Shown: positions 34,635 through 42,646 of the stretch, in pieces
Layout of the letters: the number at the start of each line of letters is the position of its first letter
Position numbering within the stretch: the first letter of the stretch is position 1
Assembly: GCF_029873475.1 (NCBI RefSeq)
Contig: NZ_CP123499.1
Span: forward strand, 496,001-560,000
Direction of reading: 5' to 3'
DNA from: Arsenophonus sp. aPb
Lineage (GTDB): Bacteria; Pseudomonadota; Gammaproteobacteria; Enterobacterales; Enterobacteriaceae
DNA: 64,000 bases
Translations under genes and position numbers: made by a program
Notes under the pieces: model-generated
What the model saw: the letters and a program-made list of their open reading frames with translations, nothing else
Databases searched by the model: none
Told to the model about the DNA's origin: nothing

Positions 34635-35675
34635 ATGCGTGTTTTAGGTATAGAGACATCTTGCGATGAAACTGGTATCGCGATTTATGATGATCAAATA
34701 GGTTTGTTAGCCAATCAATTATATAGCCAGGTAAAATTGCATGCCGATTATGGCGGCGTGGTGCCTGAATTAGCTTCTCGCGATCATATTCGTAAAACAA
34801 TTCCTTTAATTAAAGTGGCACTACAACAAGCGGGTTTAACCGGCAGTGATATTGATGCCGTTGCTTATACCGCAGGTCCAGGTTTGATCGGCGCTTTATT
34901 GGTGGGAGCAACAATTGGGCGTTCATTAGCGTTTGCCTGGCGAGTGCCGGCTATCGCGATTCATCACATGGAGGGGCATTTACTGGCGCCCATGCTGGAA
35001 GAAAACCGCCCTGAATTCCCTTTTGTGGCATTATTGGTTTCCGGTGGGCATACCCAGTTAATTAATGTCATAGCAATTGGTCAATATCAGCTATTAGGCG
35101 AGTCAATTGATGATGCTGCGGGTGAAGCTTTTGATAAAACAGCAAAATTATTAGGTTTGGATTATCCAGGCGGGCCGGCATTGTCATTGATGGCCCAACG
35201 AGGACAGGTTGGTCGTTTTGTATTTCCTCGTCCGATGACAGATCGCCCTGGACTAGATTTTAGTTTTTCAGGTTTAAAAACGTTTGCTGCCAATACCATT
35301 CGTAATAATAATATGGATCAACAAACCGCTGCGGATATTGCTCGGGCATTTGAGGATGCTGTGGTGGATACATTAGTCATCAAATGTAAACGTGCTTTAG
35401 AGCAAACGGGGGCTAAGCGGTTGGTTATGGCCGGTGGTGTAAGTGCAAATCGCACCTTACGGGCGAAAATGGCAGAATCGATAACAAAAATTGGCGGACA
35501 GGTTTTTTATGCTCGACCAGAATTTTGTACCGATAATGGTGCAATGATAGCACTAGCTGGCATGATCCGTTTAAAAAGTGGCGTCAGTGACAGTCTGGAT
35601 ATCACTGTTAAAGCGCGTTGGCCATTGGCAGATTTGTCACCGTTAACATTTACATCGCTACATAAATCAACTTAA
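34635..35675 (+). CDS. tsaD: tRNA N6-threonylcarbamoyladenosine transferase TsaD
   Basis: 346 residues; E. coli TsaD is 337. With TsaB and TsaE it attaches threonylcarbamoyl to A37 of ANN-decoding tRNAs. Signature features are GIETSCDETGIAIYD at the N-terminus, the metal-binding HHMEGHL (His about 111 and 115), VSGGHTQL and the C-terminal CTDNGAMIALAG. It is divergent from rpsU as in E. coli. It is a separate transcription unit, ending 22 bases from convergent plsY. Confidence 0.97.
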   Translation: MRVLGIETSCDETGIAIYDDQIGLLANQLYSQVKLHADYGGVVPELASRDHIRKTIPLIKVALQQAGLTGSDIDAVAYTAGPGLIGALLVGATIGRSLAFAWRVPAIAIHHMEGHLLAPMLEENRPEFPFVALLVSGGHTQLINVIAIGQYQLLGESIDDAAGEAFDKTAKLLGLDYPGGPALSLMAQRGQVGRFVFPRPMTDRPGLDFSFSGLKTFAANTIRNNNMDQQTAADIARAFEDAVVDTLVIKCKRALEQTGAKRLVMAGGVSANRTLRAKMAESITKIGGQVFYARPEFCTDNGAMIALAGMIRLKSGVSDSLDITVKARWPLADLSPLTFTSLHKST

Positions 35676-35697
35676 AGCATAAAAATTAATAGAATGC

Positions 35698-36354
35698 TCA
35701 ATCATTTTTTTCTTGCTTTTTAGAGGCTTGAATAATTTCTTTATCAGTTTTTTCGCTTTTTTTCTTTATTTTTTGCCATATACGGCTCTCTTGCCCCCGC
35801 CATAGACGCTGAATGTTATCATGATGACGAAAGAGGATTAAACATGAAAGCATTGCCACCGGGAAGGTGAATTCCGGCTTGAACCACCAAACATAGAAGG
35901 GCGCTAATAGAGCAGTGACAATAGCGCCTAATGATGAATATCCGCTGAGTAGAACAGTAAGCAGCCAGGTACCCGCGATAACACCAGATAAACCCCAGCC
36001 AATGGCGACAATAGAACCAAAAGCAGTAGCAACCCCTTTTCCGCCTTTAAAATGAAAGAAAATAGGGTAAATATGGCCTAAACAAGCGGCAATGGCGATA
36101 ATTCCAAGATAAAAGGGAGGGACATTTAAATAATAGGCTAACCATACTGGGATCATTCCTTTTAGAATGTCGCAAATGAGCACAGCTACAGCAGCTGCTT
36201 TACCACCGATTCGTAATACGTTTGTTGCTCCAGGATTCTCGGAACCATGGTGTCGAGGATCAGGAAGACCTATCAATCGGCAGATCAAGACCGCGCTCGA
36301 GATTGAACCACAGAGGTAGGCGAAGATAATCATGCCAAGTGCGATTGCACTCAT
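35698..36354 (-). CDS. plsY: Acyl-phosphate glycerol-3-phosphate acyltransferase PlsY
   Basis: 218 residues from the ATG at 36354 (MSAIALGMI, matching E. coli MSAIAPGMI), preceded by GGAG; the ORF extends 7 residues further without support. E. coli PlsY is 205. This inner-membrane enzyme makes lysophosphatidic acid from acyl phosphate and glycerol 3-phosphate. Conserved loops are visible: SENPGATNVLRIGGK, HFKGGKGVATAFG and YSSLGAIV. The C-terminal tail is a Lys/Glu-rich extension (KKKSEKTDKE), which accounts for the extra length. Convergent with tsaD. Confidence 0.96.
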   Translation of the reverse strand: MSAIALGMIIFAYLCGSISSAVLICRLIGLPDPRHHGSENPGATNVLRIGGKAAAVAVLICDILKGMIPVWLAYYLNVPPFYLGIIAIAACLGHIYPIFFHFKGGKGVATAFGSIVAIGWGLSGVIAGTWLLTVLLSGYSSLGAIVTALLAPFYVWWFKPEFTFPVAMLSCLILFRHHDNIQRLWRGQESRIWQKIKKKSEKTDKEIIQASKKQEKND

Positions 36355-36722
36355 ATCACTACTCCAAATAATCAAGACCTTTTTTAACTTAAGGTATTAA
36401 TAATACTTGTATTTTATCGAAATATTATTTGCATACCGAATTTTCAAGTTCATGGTAATATCAGAACATTAATAAAATATACAGTATAGTTGTTAGTAAA
36501 ACTAACAAATATCTATCCTAGGTTTATTTTTTAAGTTGTGGTGAATTATTTATTCAACCTTTTGGTTTTTTGGCAATATTTAGCAGCATAATAATTTTTA
36601 TTCTCCTATTATTAACGCAAATTTTACTAAAATGTGTGATCATAGAGTCATTTTCCCAATGATAAAAGATAAGTCTGTGGATAGTATCCATTGGGATAGA
36701 TTAAAACATGAGAGAAGGGTAA
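36355..36722. other. Divergent plsY/folB intergenic region
   Basis: 368 bases of AT-rich sequence with no gene. It should hold the back-to-back promoters of plsY and folB. No operator or RNA structure is recognised, apart from the GGAG and GAAGGG ribosome sites at its two ends. Confidence 0.6.
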
Positions 36723-37079
36723 ATGGATATTATATTTATTGAGCAGTTATCAGTATTCACAACCATTGGTGCTTATGATTGGGAACAAACTATTCAACAA
36801 AAACTGTTACTCGATATCGAAATGGGATGGGATAATCAGCGGGCAGCTAAAAGTGATCAAGTCGAATATTGTTTAGATTATGCTCAGGTTAGCCAAGTGG
36901 TAATTAACCATATAGAGACACAAAAATTTGCCTTGATAGAACGGGTTGCGCAGGAGGTTGCTGATATTATTTTAAATCAATTCAATAGCTGTTGGGTACG
37001 CGTTAAAGTCTATAAACCTGGTGCGGTGGCGCGGGCTAAACAGGTTGGTGTGATTATAGAGCGAACAAAATCGGCTTAG
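36723..37079 (+). CDS. folB: Dihydroneopterin aldolase FolB
   Basis: 118 residues; E. coli FolB is 122. It converts dihydroneopterin to 6-hydroxymethyl-dihydropterin in folate synthesis and can epimerise the substrate. The N-terminus MDIIFIEQLSV..TIGAYDWEQ matches the family, with catalytic Glu21 (in YDWEQT) and a Lys at about residue 98 (VYKPGAVARA). It ends 6 bases from convergent cca, leaving no room for a terminator between them. Confidence 0.95.
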   Translation: MDIIFIEQLSVFTTIGAYDWEQTIQQKLLLDIEMGWDNQRAAKSDQVEYCLDYAQVSQVVINHIETQKFALIERVAQEVADIILNQFNSCWVRVKVYKPGAVARAKQVGVIIERTKSA

Positions 37080-37085
37080 GCTAAC

Positions 37086-38324
37086 TTAAATAGGTAAAAT
37101 GGTTTGTTGCAGCCGCCAATCAGTTAATGCCTGAATACGCTGCTGGGTGAGCGCATCCCTGATCGCGATACCTTTAATACCCTGTTCAATCAGATTTTTA
37201 CTGGATACTTGTTGTACTGTTTTAAATGCTTCAATAACAAATTTAGCTTGTGGATAAGTAATATGCTCTTGTCCCATCCAGCCGCGGGCATCGGCTTCAC
37301 AAGCAATAATCAGTTGATTGACGCGATCTGGTTTCCGCCAACTATCTAATTGATTGAAGAGGTTAATCATACTTTCAGGTGGTAACTGGTTAATTTGGTG
37401 GATTTGCTGATGAAAACGGGCAACTAATTTAGCTAACTCTTTCATTCTATTAGGAATACGTAACCGGTTACACATAGCCTCAATCAAGGGAATAGCCTTG
37501 ATGGCATGATCCCCATGATCAGGCCATTGTTCGGGCGGGGTCAATGCCTTACCAAAGTCATGGCAGAGTACAGCGAAGCGAATTTCGATATTGTCAGTTA
37601 ATGATGCTGCCATTTTTAAGGTTAACAGGGTATGTATTCCGGTATCCATTTCAGCATGTGATTCTGCTGCGCTGGATATGCCAAATAATTGATTAATTTC
37701 AGGAAAAAGAGTAGCTAGTGCACCACAATCACGTAAGACATGAAAATAAGTTTCTGGCGCAGATGATTGTAATGCTTTCTCTGTTTCGCTCCACACTCTT
37801 TCTGCACTAATTGTACTAATTTCATGATTAGAAACCATTTTTTTCATCAAAGACTGTGTTTCATTGGCAATAGTAAATTTTTGCTTAGCCAGTCGAGCAG
37901 CAAAACGCGCCACTCTAAGTATCCGTAAAGGATCTTCGGCAAAAGCTGCGGAAACATGGCGTAATAAACGGTTTTTTATGTCTTGTTCACCCTGGAAAGG
38001 ATCAATCAGTTGGCCATCTTCAGTTTGGGCGATGGCGTTGATAGTCAGATCTCGACGTAACAAATCCTCTTCTATCGTGACATCAGGTGCGGCATAGCAA
38101 GAAAAGCCGGTATAGCCTACACCCGTTTTGCGTTCTGTACGGGCAAGGGCATATTCTTCACGTGTTTTGGGATGGAGAAAAACGGGAAAATCCTTACCAA
38201 CTTGCTGGAAACCTAATTTGATTAAATCATCTGGGGTAGCGCCGACCACGACCCAGTCACGATCTGAGACTGGCAATCCTAATAGCTGATCTCTTACCGC
38301 GCCACCAACAAGATAAATCTGCAT
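37086..38324 (-). CDS. cca: Multifunctional CCA-adding enzyme (tRNA nucleotidyltransferase)
   Basis: 412 residues, the same length as E. coli Cca. It adds or repairs the 3' CCA of tRNAs. The class II nucleotidyltransferase head has GGAVRDQLLG and SDRDWVVVG with the catalytic Asp pair, followed by RRDLTINAIA. The C-terminal HD domain (phosphatase/phosphodiesterase in E. coli) has LCHDFGKAL. It lies 10 bases after ygiM and is probably cotranscribed. Confidence 0.97.
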   Translation of the reverse strand: MQIYLVGGAVRDQLLGLPVSDRDWVVVGATPDDLIKLGFQQVGKDFPVFLHPKTREEYALARTERKTGVGYTGFSCYAAPDVTIEEDLLRRDLTINAIAQTEDGQLIDPFQGEQDIKNRLLRHVSAAFAEDPLRILRVARFAARLAKQKFTIANETQSLMKKMVSNHEISTISAERVWSETEKALQSSAPETYFHVLRDCGALATLFPEINQLFGISSAAESHAEMDTGIHTLLTLKMAASLTDNIEIRFAVLCHDFGKALTPPEQWPDHGDHAIKAIPLIEAMCNRLRIPNRMKELAKLVARFHQQIHQINQLPPESMINLFNQLDSWRKPDRVNQLIIACEADARGWMGQEHITYPQAKFVIEAFKTVQQVSSKNLIEQGIKGIAIRDALTQQRIQALTDWRLQQTILPI

Positions 38325-38334
38325 GCTATTTTCT

Positions 38335-38958
38335 TCAATTCATCCAGCGATCATTGCGTTTTTTACGTCGAGGAATAATATGAGGTAACAACAAACCAAA
38401 AATTAAACCAGCACCGGCAACCCCACCGCCATACATAAACCACTGCAAAATGAGTTCACGGCGATTATCATCAAGATTAATTTGCGCAATTTCTAATTTT
38501 TTTCCTGAGCGAATTAATTCATTTTTTAGTTTTTCGTTTTCTGCAGTTAGGTTAGCAATAATTTGATCACTGGCGGCAACTTTGCTTTGCATTTCACTGG
38601 TTTGATTATTCCAGTTACTATCAATGTTAGTTAATTTTTCACGTAATTCTTGATTTTCCTTTTCGAGCATGGGAATACGTGCTTTTACACTGGGTGTTTG
38701 GCTGAGTTGATTTTTTGGTAACCAGGCGACTCGTCCTTTATAATCGCGAATTTGAGCATAACCGGTTTCTTGATCAGTGCTTAATAATTGAACTTGATCA
38801 CCGCTTTTTAGGCTACCAATAATACGATAATCGGTTCCAGGCCCTCGGTGGATAAAGGTGGGGAGTTCATCAGAAACATAAAGCGTTTCTTCTGCTTGCG
38901 TCGTCATTGAGAGGTTAAATCCTATCAATGCTAGGATAAATAAAAGAAATTTTCTCAT
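38335..38958 (-). CDS. ygiM: YgiM-like SH3-domain membrane protein
   Basis: 207 residues from the ATG at 38958; the ORF could begin 3 codons earlier at a TTG. E. coli YgiM is 206. A signal peptide (about 1-22, ending TQAEE) is followed by a bacterial SH3 domain (about 25-85). A coiled coil (about 95-165) and a C-terminal membrane segment (WFMYGGGVAGAGLIFGLLLPH) end in a basic tail RRKKRNDRWMN. The exact role is not established. It is upstream of cca as in E. coli. Confidence 0.93.
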   Translation of the reverse strand: MRKFLLFILALIGFNLSMTTQAEETLYVSDELPTFIHRGPGTDYRIIGSLKSGDQVQLLSTDQETGYAQIRDYKGRVAWLPKNQLSQTPSVKARIPMLEKENQELREKLTNIDSNWNNQTSEMQSKVAASDQIIANLTAENEKLKNELIRSGKKLEIAQINLDDNRRELILQWFMYGGGVAGAGLIFGLLLPHIIPRRKKRNDRWMN

Positions 38959-39332
38959 TGTATTCAACTATCTTCAAACTGTGAAAAAAAGTACTATTAG
39001 CTGATACTAATGCGTTAAATGTATTGATGCAAATCTAAAAAAGTAAAATAATGATTCTTTTAATTGATTTGCCATTATTAATAATATTTCATTTTTTATT
39101 ATTTTCAGCTAAGAATGCTGGTATAAAATCCTATTTTTGGTTGTTTTCCCTTAATTAAATCTTAATTTTTAAACTGCGAGCAGATAATATTAGTTATAAT
39201 GTGATTTAAGTATAAGTCTGGAAAGTATAGATAAACTAGAATTTTTTATCCTTGGGAAGACACAGTATCCGACAATTTGGATTAAATTAAATAATATTGA
39301 GAGCATATTTCTTCTGTAGGATTGAAAAGTCA
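38959..39332. other. Divergent ygiM/gtrA intergenic region
   Basis: 374 bases, AT-rich, no gene. It marks the left edge of the gtr insertion. No direct repeats, tRNA or insertion-sequence ends are visible. Confidence 0.55.
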
Positions 39333-39695
39333 ATGATATGTCAATTTAGCCGCTATTTTATTGTTGGACTTGTAAACACGTTGTTGCATTGGGGAGTATT
39401 CGTATCACTTGTCTATATAGTAAGCATTTCACAGGCCTCAGCTAATCTCGTTTCATTTATCATTGCTGTAACATTTTCATTTTTTGCTAATGCAAAATTT
39501 ACTTTTAGGAAAAAGGCTACAGTCGTTAGATATTTTACATTTGTTATATTTATGGGGATGTTAAGCTATTATATTGGCTATATGGCAGATAAATTTAATG
39601 CACATCCTCTTGTAACACTTATCGTATTTTCAATAATTAGTCTTGTCGTTGGATTTCTGTACTCAAAATTATTTGTTTTTAAAGGCATCGAATAA
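39333..39695 (+). CDS. gtrA: GtrA-family flippase
   Basis: 120 residues from the ATG at 39333, typical for GtrA; the ORF could be extended to a TTG 12 codons earlier. Four hydrophobic segments are present, beginning FSRYFIVGLVNTLLHWGVF and including FANAKFTFRKK. GtrA flips the bactoprenol-linked glucose made by GtrB across the inner membrane for O-antigen or other glycan decoration. The stop overlaps the gtrB start by 1 base (TAATG). The gene is more AT-rich than its neighbours. Confidence 0.88.
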   Translation: MICQFSRYFIVGLVNTLLHWGVFVSLVYIVSISQASANLVSFIIAVTFSFFANAKFTFRKKATVVRYFTFVIFMGMLSYYIGYMADKFNAHPLVTLIVFSIISLVVGFLYSKLFVFKGIE

Positions 39696-40618
39696 TGAAA
39701 ATATCATTGATTGTTCCGGTTTTTAATGAAGAAAAAGCGATTCCTATTTTCTATAAAACCGTTAGGGAAAATAAAGATCTTAAAAAGTATCATATTGAAA
39801 TTATTTTCATTAATGACGGCAGTAAAGATACAACCGAGAATATTATCAACGCTCTGGCAGTGACTGATAATCTCATTATTCCATTAAGTTTTACTCGAAA
39901 TTTTGGTAAGGAAGCCGCTTTATTTGCTGGCTTAGAGCATGCTACAGGTGATGCTATTATTCCGATCGATGTTGATTTGCAAGATCCCATAGAAGTTGTG
40001 CCTAAATTAATTGAAAAATGGCAAGAAGGTTTCGATGTTGTATTAGCTAAAAGGGTTGATCGTAGTAGTGATTATATTTTAAAACGTAAATCAGCAGAGT
40101 GGTTTTATAAATTACATAACGTTATTAGTAAACCCAAAATTGAGCAAAACGTTGGTGATTTTCGATTAATGTCTCGAGAGATAGTGGAAAGTATCAAACT
40201 ATTACCTGAACGAAATCTTTTCATGAAGGGTATCTTTTCTTGGGTGGGTGGTAAAACCGCAATTGTAGAATATAATCGTACAAACCGTTCAGCTGGCAGT
40301 ACAAAATTTAATGGTTGGCAGTTATGGAACCTTGCTTTGGAAGGTATTACCAGCTTCTCTACCGCACCATTACGAATTTGGACATATGCTGGTTTTTTTA
40401 TAGCTAGTATCGCTTTTTGTTATGGTATATATATGATGATCGATAAAATATTTTTTAATAATCCGGTTCCTGGCTATCCATCGTTACTCGTATCGATTCT
40501 ATTTTTAGGTGGAGTTCAACTAATTGGTATTGGTGTGTTAGGTGAATATATAGGACGTATTTATATTGAAGTTAAACAAAGACCCAAATTTATTTTAAGA
40601 CGTTCTAAATTTAAATAG
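39695..40618 (+). CDS. gtrB: Bactoprenol glucosyltransferase GtrB
   Basis: 307 residues, typical for GtrB. It transfers glucose from UDP-glucose to undecaprenyl phosphate at the cytoplasmic face. The N-terminal GT-A (GT2) domain has IVPVFNEEKAIPIFY, INDGSKD and DVDLQDP (the metal-binding acidic motif, about 89-95). Two C-terminal membrane segments are at about 228-252 and 265-290. It is translationally coupled to gtrA and is the second of three genes. Confidence 0.93.
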   Translation: MKISLIVPVFNEEKAIPIFYKTVRENKDLKKYHIEIIFINDGSKDTTENIINALAVTDNLIIPLSFTRNFGKEAALFAGLEHATGDAIIPIDVDLQDPIEVVPKLIEKWQEGFDVVLAKRVDRSSDYILKRKSAEWFYKLHNVISKPKIEQNVGDFRLMSREIVESIKLLPERNLFMKGIFSWVGGKTAIVEYNRTNRSAGSTKFNGWQLWNLALEGITSFSTAPLRIWTYAGFFIASIAFCYGIYMMIDKIFFNNPVPGYPSLLVSILFLGGVQLIGIGVLGEYIGRIYIEVKQRPKFILRRSKFK

Positions 40619-40628
40619 AGTTAATAGT

Positions 40629-42314
40629 ATGAAAAATAAAAAATATTTTTTTTTAAATGCATTTATTATTTATGTCATTATTTTGATCCCTTCATTACAT
40701 ACTCCTATGCAATCAGATGATTATTCATATTTTATAAAAGGAATATCATTTGACAAAACGCTTGCTCACTATATGAGTTGGAGTGGTAGATTAGTAACAG
40801 ATTTTACATCATCTTTTTTATTAAATTATTTACCATATACATTATATGAAATGGTTAATGCATTTGTATTTTTACTAATGTGTATTGCGGTTTCGTTAAT
40901 TCCTCTATTAATTGCAAACTCAAATAAAGGTGAGAAAAAATGTTACTATCCCTCATCTATTATTCTATGGTTAGTCTTTATGGCTTATTGGATTGCTAAT
41001 CCACAACTGGGTCATACAAGCTTTTGGATAGTAGGTTCGGCAAATTATCTATGGACAAGTATGTGGGCCAGCCTATACATCTGTTATTTACTCTATTTAG
41101 CTAATGTAAAAAATGTAGTAAATAAATTTCACTATATTGGCCTGTTTATTTTAGGTTTTTTAGCCGGTTGCTCTAATGAAAATACAAGTGTCAGTGTGGT
41201 ATTGTTTACTATATTTGTTTTCTTTATAGAAAAAACGCGGAGAAAAACGACTGTTACCGGATTAGTAGCATCAATAATTGGTTCGGTAATTATGCTTGGC
41301 GCACCAGGGAATTATGTTAGGTTAAGCAATCCATTAAATGCATATTGGACTGAAGTGTCAACAATAAAACAATTAATATGGCATGTTGTTGGCCGTATGC
41401 CTGAAGCTATAGCAGTTTATTTACATATTTATTTACTATTAATCGCGGTTAGTTTATTTTTACTATGGCAAGCTGATAAAGTAAAAATAAATAAAAAAGC
41501 TCTAGGTTACGCTTCATTATTTATCATTTTAAGCATCTTTGCTAATCTTGTTTTGACAAAATCGCCAGGTATAGGAGGAAGAGGTTTAAATACAGGGCTA
41601 TTTTTTTTACTCCCTTCTGTAGCTATTCTTGTTTTTGAATTATATAAATTACCTGTTAAATCAAAAATATTTGCTAAATCAGCATTGTTATGCTACTGCG
41701 CACTTTTTTTTATCCCATCATATTTGCTATTTACCTTCATGATGATGCAAGCAAACATACAGCATGAAATACAGGAAGATATTATTTTAAAAGGTAAAAA
41801 ACAACGAACTGAAAATATTAGCATACCTAACTACTTTATTACCCGTCTTCTGAAAAAGAGTGATGTATTTGATCTTTATAAATCTCATTATATGCCTTTA
41901 TTTTATGGCGTCAAAAAAATCACCTGGGATCCTTCATATTTCAATTATGCAATTCTAAAAACAGTCACTCCTACTATCATAAATAAGAATTTAACAGGAG
42001 ATTTGAATTTAATCGCTGTTTATAGTTATAAGAGTATCGAACAAAAAAATAGAATGACTTTTGAATTTAATAAATCTATAAGTTCTTATGCACAAAATGG
42101 AGATGATACCCTTTTTATCCGTTTGGTTGATAAAAATAATAATTTTATTAATCAAGAGATTCCACTATATAAGGAAAGTAGAATTGATGATAAATATTAT
42201 TTTGATATTGATACAAAAGGATTGAACTTAAACAATATCAAATTAATTAGCTTTGGTTTTTATAATTCTAAAGCGAAACAACATTCGCAACGGTTTGAGC
42301 TAGCGTTACCTTAA
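40629..42314 (+). CDS. Large membrane glycosyltransferase-like third gene of the gtr cluster
   Basis: 561 residues, very AT-rich, with about ten to eleven membrane segments and a soluble C-terminal part (about 440-561). The first periplasmic loop has SDDYSYF and HYMSWSGRLVTDF, a pattern I associate with the DUF6056 family of membrane glycosyltransferase-like proteins. Acidic residues in that loop often bind the lipid-linked donor. The third gene of gtr clusters (gtrC type) encodes the specific enzyme that adds glucose to O-antigen and varies widely. It begins 10 bases after gtrB. The acceptor sugar is unknown. Confidence 0.75.
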   Translation: MKNKKYFFLNAFIIYVIILIPSLHTPMQSDDYSYFIKGISFDKTLAHYMSWSGRLVTDFTSSFLLNYLPYTLYEMVNAFVFLLMCIAVSLIPLLIANSNKGEKKCYYPSSIILWLVFMAYWIANPQLGHTSFWIVGSANYLWTSMWASLYICYLLYLANVKNVVNKFHYIGLFILGFLAGCSNENTSVSVVLFTIFVFFIEKTRRKTTVTGLVASIIGSVIMLGAPGNYVRLSNPLNAYWTEVSTIKQLIWHVVGRMPEAIAVYLHIYLLLIAVSLFLLWQADKVKINKKALGYASLFIILSIFANLVLTKSPGIGGRGLNTGLFFLLPSVAILVFELYKLPVKSKIFAKSALLCYCALFFIPSYLLFTFMMMQANIQHEIQEDIILKGKKQRTENISIPNYFITRLLKKSDVFDLYKSHYMPLFYGVKKITWDPSYFNYAILKTVTPTIINKNLTGDLNLIAVYSYKSIEQKNRMTFEFNKSISSYAQNGDDTLFIRLVDKNNNFINQEIPLYKESRIDDKYYFDIDTKGLNLNNIKLISFGFYNSKAKQHSQRFELALP

Positions 42315-42646
42315 TAGGTACAAGCAAATCAAAGTTTTCTATAGTCGATGATTAAACTGTTTGAATTGGTTAGTTTTTAAGAAATTGGCAGTGTTTTTAG
42401 TGCTAGTATTGAGTAAGATGGATTGATGTGATAAAGCATAGGTTTTATCACGTTATCAAAATTTTTTGATACTAAATTTTTTCATTTGCCTGCCACATTC
42501 TGCCTGTTTTTTGAGCTGTGCATTGATCTTTCATTACTAAGGTTATGATGGGTGGCTTTTAATGCAGAAATCTTTTTTAACAACAATATATCTATCTTTT
42601 ACCCAATGGCTTACAGCGTTAACACTACCCTAATGAAAGGCATTTT
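42315..42646. other. Gap between the gtr cluster and glnE
   Basis: 332 bases without a gene. E. coli has ygiF just upstream of glnE, and no remnant of it is recognised here. The region presumably holds the glnE-hldE promoter. Confidence 0.5.
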
